NCBI RefSeq assembly: GCF_002104995.1
Contig: NW_024468341.1
Span: 1-36,399 of the forward strand
Length of the DNA stretch: 36,399 bases
Reading direction: 5' to 3'
DNA from: Linderina pennispora
Taxonomy: Eukaryota; Kickxellomycota; Kickxellomycetes; Kickxellales; Kickxellaceae
The notes below the pieces were generated by a model. It was given only the letters and a program-made list of their open reading frames with translations. It was not told where the DNA came from and did not search any database. The number at the start of each line of letters is the position of its first letter. Position 1 is the stretch's first letter. The translations under genes were made by a program, and so were the position numbers. Below, piece after piece: positions 19,054 through 27,939 of the stretch.

Positions 19054-20553
19054 TTACATGCCGGCATTGGTTCCGTTTGTCTGGACGCTGGGGCTGCCGG
19101 GCTGCTGGTATATGGAGACAGACTTGGTAGCAAAGGCGCCATACGTATACATGCACAGCAAATACGGCTGGCCAATGACCATGGCGACCCAGAAGAACCA
19201 GTTCCTCATGGCCTGGCAGTCCTTGAACCAGGCGACTTTCTCAGAAAACACAATGACGGGCACCTGCATCATCTGGAAGATGAAAAACAGCCCGTGGTTC
19301 CACCTGCTGCAGGCCACGGTCAGGGTGACCTCGTGCAGGACGCTGGAGAACAGAAAGGTCAGGCCCATGGCGGCCACAGAGGCGGGGACGGCACCGCGCC
19401 AGTTCTGGCGGATGGGCATGTAGACGTGGCGGGCCAAAAACATATGCACGGGGCGGTTCCACTTGCGCGAGAACTCGTCGAGCCCGCGGGCATTCCACCA
19501 GTCGTCGTAGAAGCGGCGGTCGGCAAACCTTGTCAACTCGGCGAACCCGTTGGCGATCGAATCGAAGGTGATGAAGAAAAACAAGAGCCAGCAGGTCGCC
19601 ATCGGCCCCATCAAGTGCACTGTGGTGACCAGGACCCCAGCCTCGGGCATCTTCTCGAGCCTGGGCAACACCAGGTGGGCGACCACAATATAAAACACAA
19701 AGAATATGCCCATGGTGCCCAGAATCTTCTCCAGCACGTACCCCCACCGGATGCTCTTGGTGCGCGGGTACTCGAGCTCGTACACCAGGGTTGGGCTGAG
19801 CTGGAACATCACATAGTTGGCCAGCGTCACGTTCGCCGGGAAGCTGACCGTCGTTTTGTTCAGCGCCATGTCCAGATCCGCCGTAGCGCTGTCCTTTTTC
19901 TTCGCAAGCTCGGTCCTGGTCCGCAGCATGCCGGCCAGCATGCGGTTTGTGCTCAGGTACGAGTGCATTTTCATCCAGTTGACCACGATATGCAGGACAA
20001 AAAAGCACCTTTGCACCCACGGCCACCCGCGGCCCATCAGCCAGCCGTACCAGAACAGCAGCCAGGAAATCTCGGTAGCCGCATGCGCCAGCATCGCCCA
20101 CGTATTGCGCGAGTCAAGCCGGGTAGAGAGCCACAGGAGCCTTGTAAACGGCACCACAAACATGGTCGAAAGGACCAAGGCCAGATCCCCTAGCACCAGC
20201 TCCAGGGGCCGGCTGAAAATCACCCCGCCCAGGGACGTCGACAGGAACTCGCCGTTATTCTCGAAATGCGACACCAGTACCGACACCAGGTAGGCGCCAG
20301 CGATCGTCCAGAAGCACGTCACGAAGCCCCGGATCTTGTCGCTGCCGCCCCACATCAGCTCCGTGTAGTCCAGGATTGACGTGCGCGGCCGGAAAAACAG
20401 CTCCTGCTGCTGCTGTGTCTTCTGCAGCGATCGCTGCAGCTTCTCGTTGAATACCGGCGGGTCCCGGTGCGTAGATGCTTGGTGAGTGCCTGCCACTGGC
20501 GTGCTGGCGCCGGTCGGAGGCTGCGTTGATGCGGCTGCCTGCGAAACAAACAT
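19054..20553 (-). CDS. Sterol O-acyltransferase, ARE1/ARE2 (MBOAT) family
   Basis: Intact 499-residue protein with ATG at 20551-20553. It esterifies sterols with fatty acyl-CoA in the ER membrane for storage in lipid droplets. Diagnostic blocks: HSYLSTNR (197-204), FYDDWWN (348-354), the stretch EFSRKWNRPVHMFLARHVY (360-378), which closely resembles the corresponding yeast Are2 segment, and the MBOAT catalytic His407 in SSVLHEVTL. Some eight or more membrane helices are visible. The N-terminal 50 residues are polar, with a Gln run at 47-50. The family also contains DGAT1; the WN-x-PVH-x-FLxRHVY block favours sterol acyltransferase, but diacylglycerol activity cannot be excluded. Convergent with the P-type ATPase gene. 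Confidence 0.87.
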   Translation of the reverse strand: MFVSQAAASTQPPTGASTPVAGTHQASTHRDPPVFNEKLQRSLQKTQQQQELFFRPRTSILDYTELMWGGSDKIRGFVTCFWTIAGAYLVSVLVSHFENNGEFLSTSLGGVIFSRPLELVLGDLALVLSTMFVVPFTRLLWLSTRLDSRNTWAMLAHAATEISWLLFWYGWLMGRGWPWVQRCFFVLHIVVNWMKMHSYLSTNRMLAGMLRTRTELAKKKDSATADLDMALNKTTVSFPANVTLANYVMFQLSPTLVYELEYPRTKSIRWGYVLEKILGTMGIFFVFYIVVAHLVLPRLEKMPEAGVLVTTVHLMGPMATCWLLFFFITFDSIANGFAELTRFADRRFYDDWWNARGLDEFSRKWNRPVHMFLARHVYMPIRQNWRGAVPASVAAMGLTFLFSSVLHEVTLTVACSRWNHGLFFIFQMMQVPVIVFSEKVAWFKDCQAMRNWFFWVAMVIGQPYLLCMYTYGAFATKSVSIYQQPGSPSVQTNGTNAGM

Positions 20554-20969
20554 GAGTGATAATTATGTTACCGGGAGTGGGAGGGAGGGTCTGAGGAGAA
20601 AGAGGGGTGTGTTTTGCTTTCGGTGGAGTTCAAGTGTTTTGGAAATATCGTCAGCCGAGGCGCACAAGAACAACTCCGCCCAGCCTTCAAAGTGTGTGGA
20701 CCCGCTGCCTTTTCGGGTTCCGCCCAGCCCTCAAACACCCGGGCGGTGATGACGAAACAGGGGCTGCAGGCAAGGGGCCTGGGCTGCTGCTTGGGGTTTT
20801 GGGGGAGGCAGCCAATCGAGGGGCAGTTTCGCGTGATCCTGCCAGCGCTGCTAATCGGCTGGGAAGCGTACTTCCAGCGATGGTTTCGCCTCTTGCTTTT
20901 TTTTTTTGCTTCAGTACCTGGCCTTTTTTTTCACATCGGTGATTATCTCGTTTCCTCTTCTTTTTTCCC
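20554..20969. promoter_or_regulatory. Divergent promoter between sterol acyltransferase and PPAT genes
   Basis: A 416-base region between outward-facing starts at 20553 (minus) and 20970 (plus). It contains T-runs at about 20899-20908 and 20924-20932 and a CT-rich stretch (about 20950-20968) just before the PPAT ATG, and purine-rich sequence on the acyltransferase side. No TATA box or gene is evident. It probably holds both core promoters. Confidence 0.45.
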
Positions 20970-21964
20970 ATGGAGCCCGCGACCAAATACAACTACTACT
21001 TGCAGACCAACCCGCTGGAGCCACTGGAGCAGCGCTCGGCAGAGTCTCTGCGCCGGGCCGCTGAGCACACGTCGCAGCAGCTGACGGTCTTTGTGTCGTT
21101 CCTGGACCCTGCAGGTCTGGTCGGCGAGCACGGATGGGTGGTGATGCAGCGGCGGGTATCCGAGATATACGCGATTACTGCCCAGCAGGCGTTCCGGACT
21201 AACGTGGCCGTCGATGTGGTTCTGGTGGACTTTTGCGCGTACTCTGCCGACGACATGGCTGCATATACAGAAATCACAACCCTGGTTGACACAACAGGTA
21301 AATGGCGAAACCGCGCATTAGCATGCTGTTTTAACGGGGGTGGCTGCTTTATACCAAAAAAAAATCCACAACTTCCAAGCATGATTTAGGGAACATCGGA
21401 GACACCACAGAGGTGCCTGTTTGGTGGCCGGCGGCGAATATTACCAAATCAGCTGCCGACGGCTCCCCGGTGTCTGTGCGTCGGCAGCAAATAGGTGCGC
21501 GGATCCCGTGGCTGGCGTTCCCCCACGTCGCGCTGGGCGGCACCTTCGACCACCTGCACATTGGCCACAAGATCCTCTTGACGGCCGCAGCGCTGACGGC
21601 AACACAGAAGCTGACTATCGGGGTGTCTGCCGAGGCCTTGCTGGTGAAGAAAAAATACAAGGACTATCTGGAGCCGTACCGGGCGCGCGAGCTCGGCGTG
21701 CTTTTGTTCCTGCGGCGGATCCGCAAGGACATTATCTTTGAGCTGGAGCCCCTCTACGACATCTACGGGCCAACCATCGTCGATGCGTCGGTTGCCGCGC
21801 TGGTCGTGTCGCAGGAGACGCTGAATGGCTGCGAGGTGCTGAATGATAAGCGCGGCGAGCGCGGAATGCCGCCCATGCAGATTTTGGCCGTCGACTTGGT
21901 GTCGGCTGGCGGCTCTGACAAGCTCAGCTCGACGGCTATCCGCGAAGCCCTGGCCCACAAATAG
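20970..21964 (+). CDS. Pantetheine-phosphate adenylyltransferase (CoA synthesis), one intron
   Basis: Joining 20970-21297 and 21390-21964 gives a 300-residue protein. It transfers AMP from ATP to 4'-phosphopantetheine, the penultimate step of CoA synthesis (yeast Cab4 role). The catalytic nucleotidyltransferase domain is the C-terminal half: HVALGGTFDHLHIGHK with the H166-x-G-H169 motif, KKKYKDYLEPYRARE, and a final SSTAIR (289-294), the ISSTxIR-like ATP-binding motif. The N-terminal 140 residues are a poorly conserved extension, as in fungal and animal eukaryotic forms. The intron has a GTAAAT donor and a TTTAG acceptor, and joining it restores the frame exactly. It is a stand-alone adenylyltransferase, with no dephospho-CoA kinase domain fused. 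It ends 36 nt from the convergent neighbour. Confidence 0.9.
21298..21389 (+). other. Spliceosomal intron in the PPAT gene
   Basis: 92 nt, donor GTAAAT at 21298, acceptor TTTAG ending at 21389, phase 1. A TTAAC at 21331-21335 is a possible branch site, rather far from the acceptor. Splicing joins the two frames and gives the residues DTTGNIGDTTE across the junction. The intron itself carries in-frame stops. Confidence 0.85.
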
Positions 21965-22000
21965 GCATACGAATTAATTGTTTATTCTCACAAAAAAGAA

Positions 22001-22936
22001 TTAAACTGGCAGCGCCGACAGGTATCCGCGCAGCTTCTCGCAGTCGTAGCGCGACGGCTTGGGCACCTTGATTTTGCGCAGCGCATCCACAAACGCCTGC
22101 TGCTGCCTGTCCGTGCATGTTGCCGCTAGCGTGCGCATCGAGCAGCGGATATTCGGCTCGACGGTCTTGCGGTAATCCAGCACATCCATGCAGGACGCCA
22201 GAGCGACGGTTGCGCTGCGCCACTCGAGCAGAGTCTCGCGCGCACGGTTCGTCCCAAACACCTCCTGGATGACTGCCCTGGCCTCCTCCCACGCCATCCC
22301 CTGGTCCAGCTCCGTCTCGACGAAATACGCGACCAAGGGCGAGGCGAATTCGATCAGGAACCCCCGCCACTCCTTGACATGCCCCGGAATGAACATTTCC
22401 AGGTACGCCAGCGGCTGGCAGACAAACTCGAAGGCATCGAACTTGCCCCAGCGCCTTGTATCGCGCATATGGCGGCACTGCTTGGCCAGCTTGTGTTTAT
22501 CGCTGCTCTCGGGCAGCATCTCCAGGTACTCGAATATGGCCGCCTGCAGGCTGTCGTTGGTGTCCTTGAGGCTGCGCGCCAGCCTGGTGAACGCCGCATT
22601 CTGCCGGGTCACGTCGTGGCCGGCCGTCGCCAGGGCGTTCAGGTTGAACGGCTGCGTAGTCGTGCTGGTCACTGTGTTGGTGAGGATTTCGCGGTACGCC
22701 GATGGCAGCAGCAGCTCGATGTTGCGGTCCAGCGTCTGCTTGACCGAGATGAGGTGGCGCAGGTAGCCCAGCGCCGCGTCTGGCTCAATCGGCCCGTCCT
22801 CGCTGCGCCATTTGCTGAACACCTCGGTGGCGTCTGCGATGGTGTTGGTATCGGACCGGTCGTCGCTCGACGACGAGTAGCGGTGGGTGCTCCGGCTGCG
22901 GTGGTGGAAGAGTTTGGAAAAGTACCTTTTCGTCAT
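22001..22936 (-). CDS. Unidentified protein of 311 residues
   Basis: I do not recognise this protein. The frame is open from an ATG at 23086 down to the stop TAA at 22001-22003, but the upper part encodes a low-complexity Pro/Lys/Arg segment that looks like 5' leader, so I prefer the ATG at 22934-22936. The predicted N-terminus (MTKRYFSKLFHHRSRSTHRY) is basic and Ser/Arg-rich, compatible with a mitochondrial targeting peptide. The rest is soluble, mostly helical in composition, with no membrane segment; conserved-looking stretches include EVFSKWRSEDG, FDAFEFVCQPLAYLEMFIPGH and EWRSATVALASCMDVLDY. GC-rich third positions and its length support a real gene. Convergent with the PPAT gene; the stop codons are 36 nt apart. 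Confidence 0.7.
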   Translation of the reverse strand: MTKRYFSKLFHHRSRSTHRYSSSSDDRSDTNTIADATEVFSKWRSEDGPIEPDAALGYLRHLISVKQTLDRNIELLLPSAYREILTNTVTSTTTQPFNLNALATAGHDVTRQNAAFTRLARSLKDTNDSLQAAIFEYLEMLPESSDKHKLAKQCRHMRDTRRWGKFDAFEFVCQPLAYLEMFIPGHVKEWRGFLIEFASPLVAYFVETELDQGMAWEEARAVIQEVFGTNRARETLLEWRSATVALASCMDVLDYRKTVEPNIRCSMRTLAATCTDRQQQAFVDALRKIKVPKPSRYDCEKLRGYLSALPV

Positions 22937-23086
22937 TGAAGAGTGCTGGAATGTTGTCTGGGGTCTTCTTTTTTTTCTTTCTCGGCTTTGTGGAGGAAAA
23001 GGGGGAGGTGTTGTCGGACAACAATGAATGGCTAGGGTTGAAATCATGCTCTTTTCTGCTATTCGCAATTGTGATTTCTTTAACAT

Positions 23087-23673
23087 AGAGGGTCATGCAT
23101 CGATCGCCCTATGTCTCTAGACAAGCGCTATGTTTTGTTGCCAATCGTTTACACGGGAACTCCACTCAGGCGTGCAGACATGGCACATGATGGCGTTGAG
23201 AAGCAGTGGCAGCCTACCCTAGATATTAGATTACCGTGCAATATATTGCTCTGGTCAATATATACAGCACTATGCCATACGTGTATAGAAAGCCTAGAGT
23301 GTGGTATATACTTAAACAATAGAGGTTGAAAGCAACCTAATTAACTCCCAAAAGACCTCCTATGTCCTATAAAAGCGTATCGCAACTGAAAGCAGTGCAT
23401 CTGCTTTAGATAGCGGCTGTCTATGTTCAGCTCATCATTGCGCAATATCGAGATCATCGATTGATCACTACACAACTGCCATGGCCATCAATTAATCATC
23501 TTCCAATGATAGATGTATCTAGGATGCCAACTGTACCGCTTTCCTCTGAGCCATGGTGGAATGCCGGACTATATATAGTTTGACAAGCACGCTTATTCAC
23601 ATTTGTCACCTGGCAGCCTGCTTCAAACAACAACTCCATCATCACTCCAATCATCAACACAACTTTCATTGTC
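23087..23673 (+). promoter_or_regulatory. Upstream region of the secreted Cys-rich gene with TATA box
   Basis: No gene is supported here. A clear TATATATAG-like box lies at 23570-23577, about 100 nt before the ATG at 23674, a good distance for a TATA-driven, probably strongly regulated promoter. The leader between them is AC/CT-rich and lacks ATGs close to the start. The left end probably includes the 5' region of the minus-strand gene at 22001-22936. Confidence 0.5.
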
Positions 23674-24120
23674 ATGCTCTCCACCGTTATCCCAATCGCT
23701 GCTTTCGTTGCTCTTGCGACATTTGCACTTCAGTCTAGCGCTACGCCTGTTGCTGATCCCAGCGTCGCAGCCGCGCACCACAACGCTCCAGCTACTGCTC
23801 AGCCGAAGCCCACCAAGCGCTGCGGTGCAAGCGGTGGCGGCTGGGGCGTCCCGTTCGCCAATGCATTCAACAACAACGTTGACTGTGCCTGCAACCGCTG
23901 CAACTTTAACAAGAACACCTTGTATACCAGCAATTCCAATGCATGCCAGGCGTGCGACAACGTGCATGGCAATAACAATGCCTTTACCAGCTTCCGCAAG
24001 CGCTGCGGGTGTGGTGGTGTTGGGTGCGGCGCATGTTTTGGCTGGCCGTGGTACGGTGGATATGGTGGTGGTAGCTACGGTTGGTATGGCGGATATGCCT
24101 GTCCCGGCTACTTGTACTAG
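23674..24120 (+). CDS. Small secreted Cys/Gly/Tyr-rich protein with dibasic processing sites
   Basis: A complete 148-residue protein. Residues 1-23 are a typical signal peptide (MLSTVIPIAAFVALATFALQ, then SSA, cleavage likely after Ala23). Residues 24-47 are Ala/Pro/His-rich and end in the dibasic Lys48-Arg49; a second site, Arg-Lys-Arg, is at 108-110. Both look like Kex2 sites. There are 11 cysteines at 50, 71, 73, 76, 91, 94, 111, 113, 118, 121 and 143, in the patterns CxCxxC, CxxC and CxCxxxxCxxC. The C-terminal 38 residues are rich in Gly, Tyr and Trp (GWPWYGGYGGGSYGWYGGY). I recognise no family. It could be a wall or adhesive protein, a processed peptide precursor or a metal-binding secreted protein; none is shown. 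A TATA box precedes it by about 100 nt. Confidence 0.75.
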   Translation: MLSTVIPIAAFVALATFALQSSATPVADPSVAAAHHNAPATAQPKPTKRCGASGGGWGVPFANAFNNNVDCACNRCNFNKNTLYTSNSNACQACDNVHGNNNAFTSFRKRCGCGGVGCGACFGWPWYGGYGGGSYGWYGGYACPGYLY

Positions 24121-24538
24121 CTATAATACAAACACGGGCATGCGCTAGTTTGGTTACAACCTGGAGCCAGTCAAATATAGTTTGCTAAATAACAAGCACA
24201 TATAACATCTGTGGCACATGGATTGCGTTTTCGTCCGTCGAATAAATAATGCCACCCTCACCTTCAGTCCAGCATATCTGCTAACCAGAATGCGATGTGA
24301 TGTAGCTGTTGCTTTACATTGCATTTATAGATGAGATCCGCATGTGACGTCACCGATTAGACTGGAAATCACAATATTCAGCCTGTGGCCGCAGACGTCG
24401 AATTTTGCACTCTATATTTCGCGCTGCTGTGTGGCCGCTGTTGGCCGCAGGGCGCGAGATGCTATTTAAGGCGGGACAGGAGATACAGCCAGAGGTTCTT
24501 TCCTTTACTTTTTTGTATTCTGAACCCCACTAACAAAC
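24121..24538 (+). promoter_or_regulatory. eL19 promoter with TATA-like box and repeated TGGCCGC
   Basis: A TATTTAA at 24463-24469 sits 70 nt before the eL19 ATG. Upstream, the heptamer TGGCCGC occurs three times, at 24386-24392, 24432-24438 and 24442-24448, the last two exactly 10 nt apart. A pyrimidine-rich stretch (about 24497-24516) lies at the expected transcription start, as in many ribosomal protein genes. The left part is the 3' flank of the secreted-protein gene. Confidence 0.45.
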
Positions 24539-25180
24539 ATGGCAAAAACAACAACACAGAAACGCCTGGCTGCATCTGTTCTCAAGTGTGGCCAGAGAAA
24601 GGTCTGGATTGACCCCATTGAATCGGCGTACATCTCTTCTGCCAACTCACGCAAGTATCCCCTATGTCTGACCCTAGATAATAGATATGCGGTTCCAGTT
24701 CTAACCCCACTCGTTGTTTGACAACTAGGCAGGACTATCCGCACCCTTGTCAAGAGTGGCTTGATCACAAAGAAGCCACTCAAGGCCAGCTCAAGCTCTC
24801 GTATTCACAAGCATAAAGCAGCAAAGCGCCTAGGCCGGCACTCTGGCATCGGCAACCGTCAAGGAACCGCTGAAGCTCGCATGCCCACGGCCATTCTGTG
24901 GATGCGTCGCATGCGTGTTCTGCGCAACACGCTGCGCAAGTTCCGCGACATGGGCAAGATTGACCGCCATTTGTACCATGAGCTGTACCTCAAGTCCAAG
25001 GGAAATGTGTTCAAGAACAAGCGTGTTCTGGCCGAGCATATTCACAAGGCCAAGGCAGAGAAGGCCCGCGCTCAGCTGCTTGCAGAGCAGGCCGCAGCAC
25101 GTCGCCTCCGCAGCAAGGCTATGCGGGAGCGCCGTGTCCAGCGCACGATGGAAAAGCGTGCAGCTCTGCTTGGGCTGTGA
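24539..25180 (+). CDS. RPL19: 60S ribosomal protein eL19, one intron
   Basis: Joining 24539-24654 and 24733-25180 gives 187 residues, matching eL19 along its whole length: [21 protein letters not shown], then [16 protein letters not shown] across the splice junction, [56 protein letters not shown] and the long basic C-terminal helix. eL19 is a universal archaeal and eukaryotic protein of the large subunit that contributes to an intersubunit bridge. The intron follows codon 38 with two bases of the next codon. The promoter shows a TATA-like element and a pyrimidine tract. This is the most secure gene in the window. Confidence 0.96.
24655..24732 (+). other. Spliceosomal intron in eL19
   Basis: 78 nt, donor GTATCC at 24655, acceptor GCAG ending at 24732, with CTAAC at 24701-24705 as a well-placed branch site. 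A TAG four bases earlier (24726-24728) is an alternative acceptor but would shift the frame. Splicing early in ribosomal protein genes is common in fungi. Confidence 0.88.
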
Positions 25181-25647
25181 ATAGCCGTATCAGCTCCTAT
25201 TCTGCAGCTCAGCTCTCAATACAACCCACTAAACCACACACCGCTTGGTGGCTGGGCCAACCAGCTATACCCAACGCCCGGTCAAGTCAGAGATAGTCAT
25301 TCGCCTATGATGCTGCACACATAGCTGGTCCTGGGTGTAGCAGGTCTAGATATGAGGATGACTTGAAGCTTGAACCTGCAATTGAGACCTAAAATTAGCG
25401 ATTTGTACTTGCTGGCTTTTACTGCGAAGGGGGGGCTACTCAGTATGAATACTTTGCGAGCCCTTCGTGCGTAAAGAGAACTAGAAAGAGCCATAAGGGC
25501 CTTAGCAGCCAGATCCCGGATCAGTACTGGGGGCCTGCCGCATGGCCAATAGCTAAGCATGTTAGTATGTGGTTTTTAGCATCACCTTAGCAATTTGAAC
25601 TAATGGAGAAGAAAATAAAAAGCGTTCATATAAAAAATTACAGCAGT
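25181..25647. other. Intergenic region between convergent eL19 and Laa2-like genes
   Basis: Contains the two 3' flanks. A minus-strand open stretch at 25297-25560 encodes a basic, unrecognised sequence without a good context, so I do not call it. AATAAAA near 25613-25620 and ATAAAAAAT near 25630 lie next to the end of the minus-strand gene. Confidence 0.4.
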
Positions 25648-26724
25648 TCATTGCTTCTTGGAGAGGTCAACAAGCCGCAGATATGCTTGGACCAGGTCGC
25701 CACGATCCACGTCCAGACCATGAATAAGCTCAGCCTGGGGCGCTGGTTGTGGCCAGATAATATCCCACAGCTTGTGTGAGGGATTGCTGTCTGGCTTCCG
25801 AGGGAATGGACCTGGATATGTTGGGCTTTTGCTGCTGACGCTGGCTATCCATGGATCAAGCGGTGGCTCTGAACAGACTGTCACAGTGCCTCCAACTGCT
25901 GCTTCATCGGCAGGGTCTGGGACCAGTATATCTAACCGATGGGCAATTGCGTCAATATCATCCAGAGTATATGTGTCGTCCTGCCCAACAGCTATGGAGC
26001 TGGGCGCTTCCAGCCAGTCCAATATCTGCTCTGATGCGAGATCGAGCGGGTTAGCAGAGTCCTGGATTGCGCTGGTTGATTTCCACGATGCTGCTCTGCT
26101 GCGTTGGCCACGGCTGCCTGCCACAGTACCTGCTATATTGGACAGAGACGCGTCGCTATTTTTGCTGGGGTTCATGGGTGCTGGTGGTGGAGGGATGATT
26201 CCAGGCAGTGAGCTGTCGGCCGTCGCAGGCTGAAGGGGTGGGAACTCAACCGCTTTCTCTGGCCTAGTCTCGTTTGCTTGCGCTTGGACTGGTTCTGGTG
26301 TTGGTGCTGACTCCAGGGATAAATCCTCGGAATTTACAGCTTCATCGTTGGTCACGTCAATGAAGTCTCCAAAGTCATCGTCATCCTCTTTGCCGCTGGC
26401 CTTGACATCAGTCTGTACTCTTTTGGCTGCCCCTACGGCAGGCTTCGAGTCAGCCCAAACGTTGGTGGCCTCGCTCTGTGTAAAATCACCGAAATCATCA
26501 TTGCTGGTAGTTCGCAAGCCACCATGGTTCTCAAGTGACGCAGAGAGCTGCTGGTGTTGCATTACTGGAGGGTGGTTCGTGTTCAAAGCGTCGTCGCCAC
26601 CATCGAGCATCAGCAGGTCTTCTATCGGCGACGCTGATGCTGCTGCTCCCACTGCAGCAGAGGTACCATGCCCTGGCGAGGTGCCTCCAGCATCTGTATC
26701 ATTTCCAAGAAGGTCAAAGTCCAT
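25648..26724 (-). CDS. Laa2/aftiphilin-like clathrin adaptor accessory protein
   Basis: An intact 358-residue, mostly disordered, acidic protein with ATG at 26722-26724. The N-terminal half carries two copies of DDFGDF (76-81 and 116-121), the type of acidic phenylalanine motif by which aftiphilin and the yeast AP-1 co-factor Laa2 (YBL010C) act with clathrin adaptors and large HEAT-repeat partners (HEATR5/Laa1). A third acidic aromatic start (MDFDLLG) could be a further adaptor or clathrin-box contact. The C-terminal 60 residues are more ordered (HKLWDIIWPQ, then GDLVQAYLRLVDLSKK). By analogy it works at the trans-Golgi or endosomes. The motif pair is suggestive rather than proof; other trafficking proteins use similar motifs. 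Confidence 0.6.
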   Translation of the reverse strand: MDFDLLGNDTDAGGTSPGHGTSAAVGAAASASPIEDLLMLDGGDDALNTNHPPVMQHQQLSASLENHGGLRTTSNDDFGDFTQSEATNVWADSKPAVGAAKRVQTDVKASGKEDDDDFGDFIDVTNDEAVNSEDLSLESAPTPEPVQAQANETRPEKAVEFPPLQPATADSSLPGIIPPPPAPMNPSKNSDASLSNIAGTVAGSRGQRSRAASWKSTSAIQDSANPLDLASEQILDWLEAPSSIAVGQDDTYTLDDIDAIAHRLDILVPDPADEAAVGGTVTVCSEPPLDPWIASVSSKSPTYPGPFPRKPDSNPSHKLWDIIWPQPAPQAELIHGLDVDRGDLVQAYLRLVDLSKKQ

Positions 26725-26893
26725 TTATGCTACAGCCCGGGTAAAGGTAGATGAGATGCACAGGATAAAAGTACATGAAGGCGGGGAAGGAAAAAACGAA
26801 GCGCCTGCCATCCTACATCTTTCAGACTTTATGAGGATTTTTATGTTTGTGGGACATTGCATTTCCAAAAAGAAATATCTGGCGAATTGTTAT

Positions 26894-27625
26894 TTAAACC
26901 CGCTGCAGGATATCCTCAAGTGAAGCGATATACTTGTCTGGGTTGCCCGCTACTTTGGACAGGTTGTGTCTCTCTACAACAAGGGCCTCCATCCCAGCAT
27001 CGCGTGCTGCATCGTAGTCGAGCTGCTCGTTGTCGCCAATATGCAATGCGTCATAGGCCGGGACATTGACTGCCTTCAACGCCATAGTGAAGATGCGTTC
27101 GTCAGGCTTCTCAACCCCGACCTTGATGCTCTGCAGCACAAAGTCAAAGTGCTCTCGAATGCCTAGAGCCTTGAGCACAGCCTCGCCCCCCTCGTCCATG
27201 TTAGAGATGACACCCAGCTTGATGCCTCTGCGCTTGAGATGCTTCAGGACCTTGGGAACCTCAGGAAACATGCAGTAGCCATCAGCTGTGTTGAAACGCT
27301 CGATAAGCATGTCGCACTCCTGGGCCAGCGCTGGGTAGTTGGCCAGGTCAACGCCGGACAGCGTCCACGTCGACTCAATAACCATGGTCCACCACTGCTT
27401 GGATGTTATTCCCTGGTGGTAGCCGTAGTTCGGATATGAGCTGTGGACCTGCTTGAAGGCAGCTCGGAACGATGAATTGACGAGCAGCTCGTCGACCTTA
27501 ATCCCATGTTTCAACAGTGGACGCATGTATGTCGTACTGATCGACTCGGCTGGGGTGTACAGCGTGTCGAAGAGATCGAATGTGACCAGGCGGATGTTTC
27601 GCAGCCGCTTCACCGGTATATTCAT
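26894..27625 (-). CDS. HAD-superfamily hydrolase, HDHD3-like
   Basis: A 243-residue protein from the ATG at 27623-27625; the frame is open up to 27694, but the added residues break the usual N-terminus of the fold. Motif I is FDLFDTL (Asp17 as nucleophile, Asp20 at +3 rather than +2), motif II is VISNMDEG, motif III lies in VGVEKPDERIF, and motif IV is HIGDNEQLDYDAARDAGM. A helical cap follows motif I (about 25-110). This arrangement fits the HDHD3/haloacid dehalogenase-like subfamily. The substrate is unknown; such enzymes usually cleave phosphate esters. The following minus-strand gene starts 170 nt downstream. Confidence 0.8.
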   Translation of the reverse strand: MNIPVKRLRNIRLVTFDLFDTLYTPAESISTTYMRPLLKHGIKVDELLVNSSFRAAFKQVHSSYPNYGYHQGITSKQWWTMVIESTWTLSGVDLANYPALAQECDMLIERFNTADGYCMFPEVPKVLKHLKRRGIKLGVISNMDEGGEAVLKALGIREHFDFVLQSIKVGVEKPDERIFTMALKAVNVPAYDALHIGDNEQLDYDAARDAGMEALVVERHNLSKVAGNPDKYIASLEDILQRV

Positions 27626-27939
27626 GGCTATATGAAAACAAAGACAAGAGACATCAAAAGCAGGCTTGGCCAACCTCATGCTAGCGCATCGCAAAGATGT
27701 GTCATAATTAAAGTGTTTATGGGGGTGAGGACTGCCGAGGCCTAAAAATGGCTAATGAAAGGGATATGGAATGCTGGAAAGGAAAAGCATGTCCCCTCCG
27801 TGGCCCCTCCCAGTTCTCATTAGAGCCTAGAGGGGACATGTGGGGGGACGGTAAAGTAGCTTGCCATGAGAAGTAGGTTGAGTGGAGTGGAAATGAGATT
27901 CTTGGTGGGGTGGGGGGAAGGGGCTCTTGCTGGATTCAC

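Noticed and set aside
19039-20193. Long plus-strand open frame of about 384 codons opposite the sterol acyltransferase gene
   Set aside because: It is the antisense shadow of a GC-rich gene whose own frame has clear MBOAT motifs; the shadow protein has repetitive His/Gln/Gly composition and no domain.
25297-25560. Minus-strand frame of 87 codons between eL19 and the Laa2-like gene
   Set aside because: Basic, unrecognised sequence between two 3' flanks, without promoter or domain.
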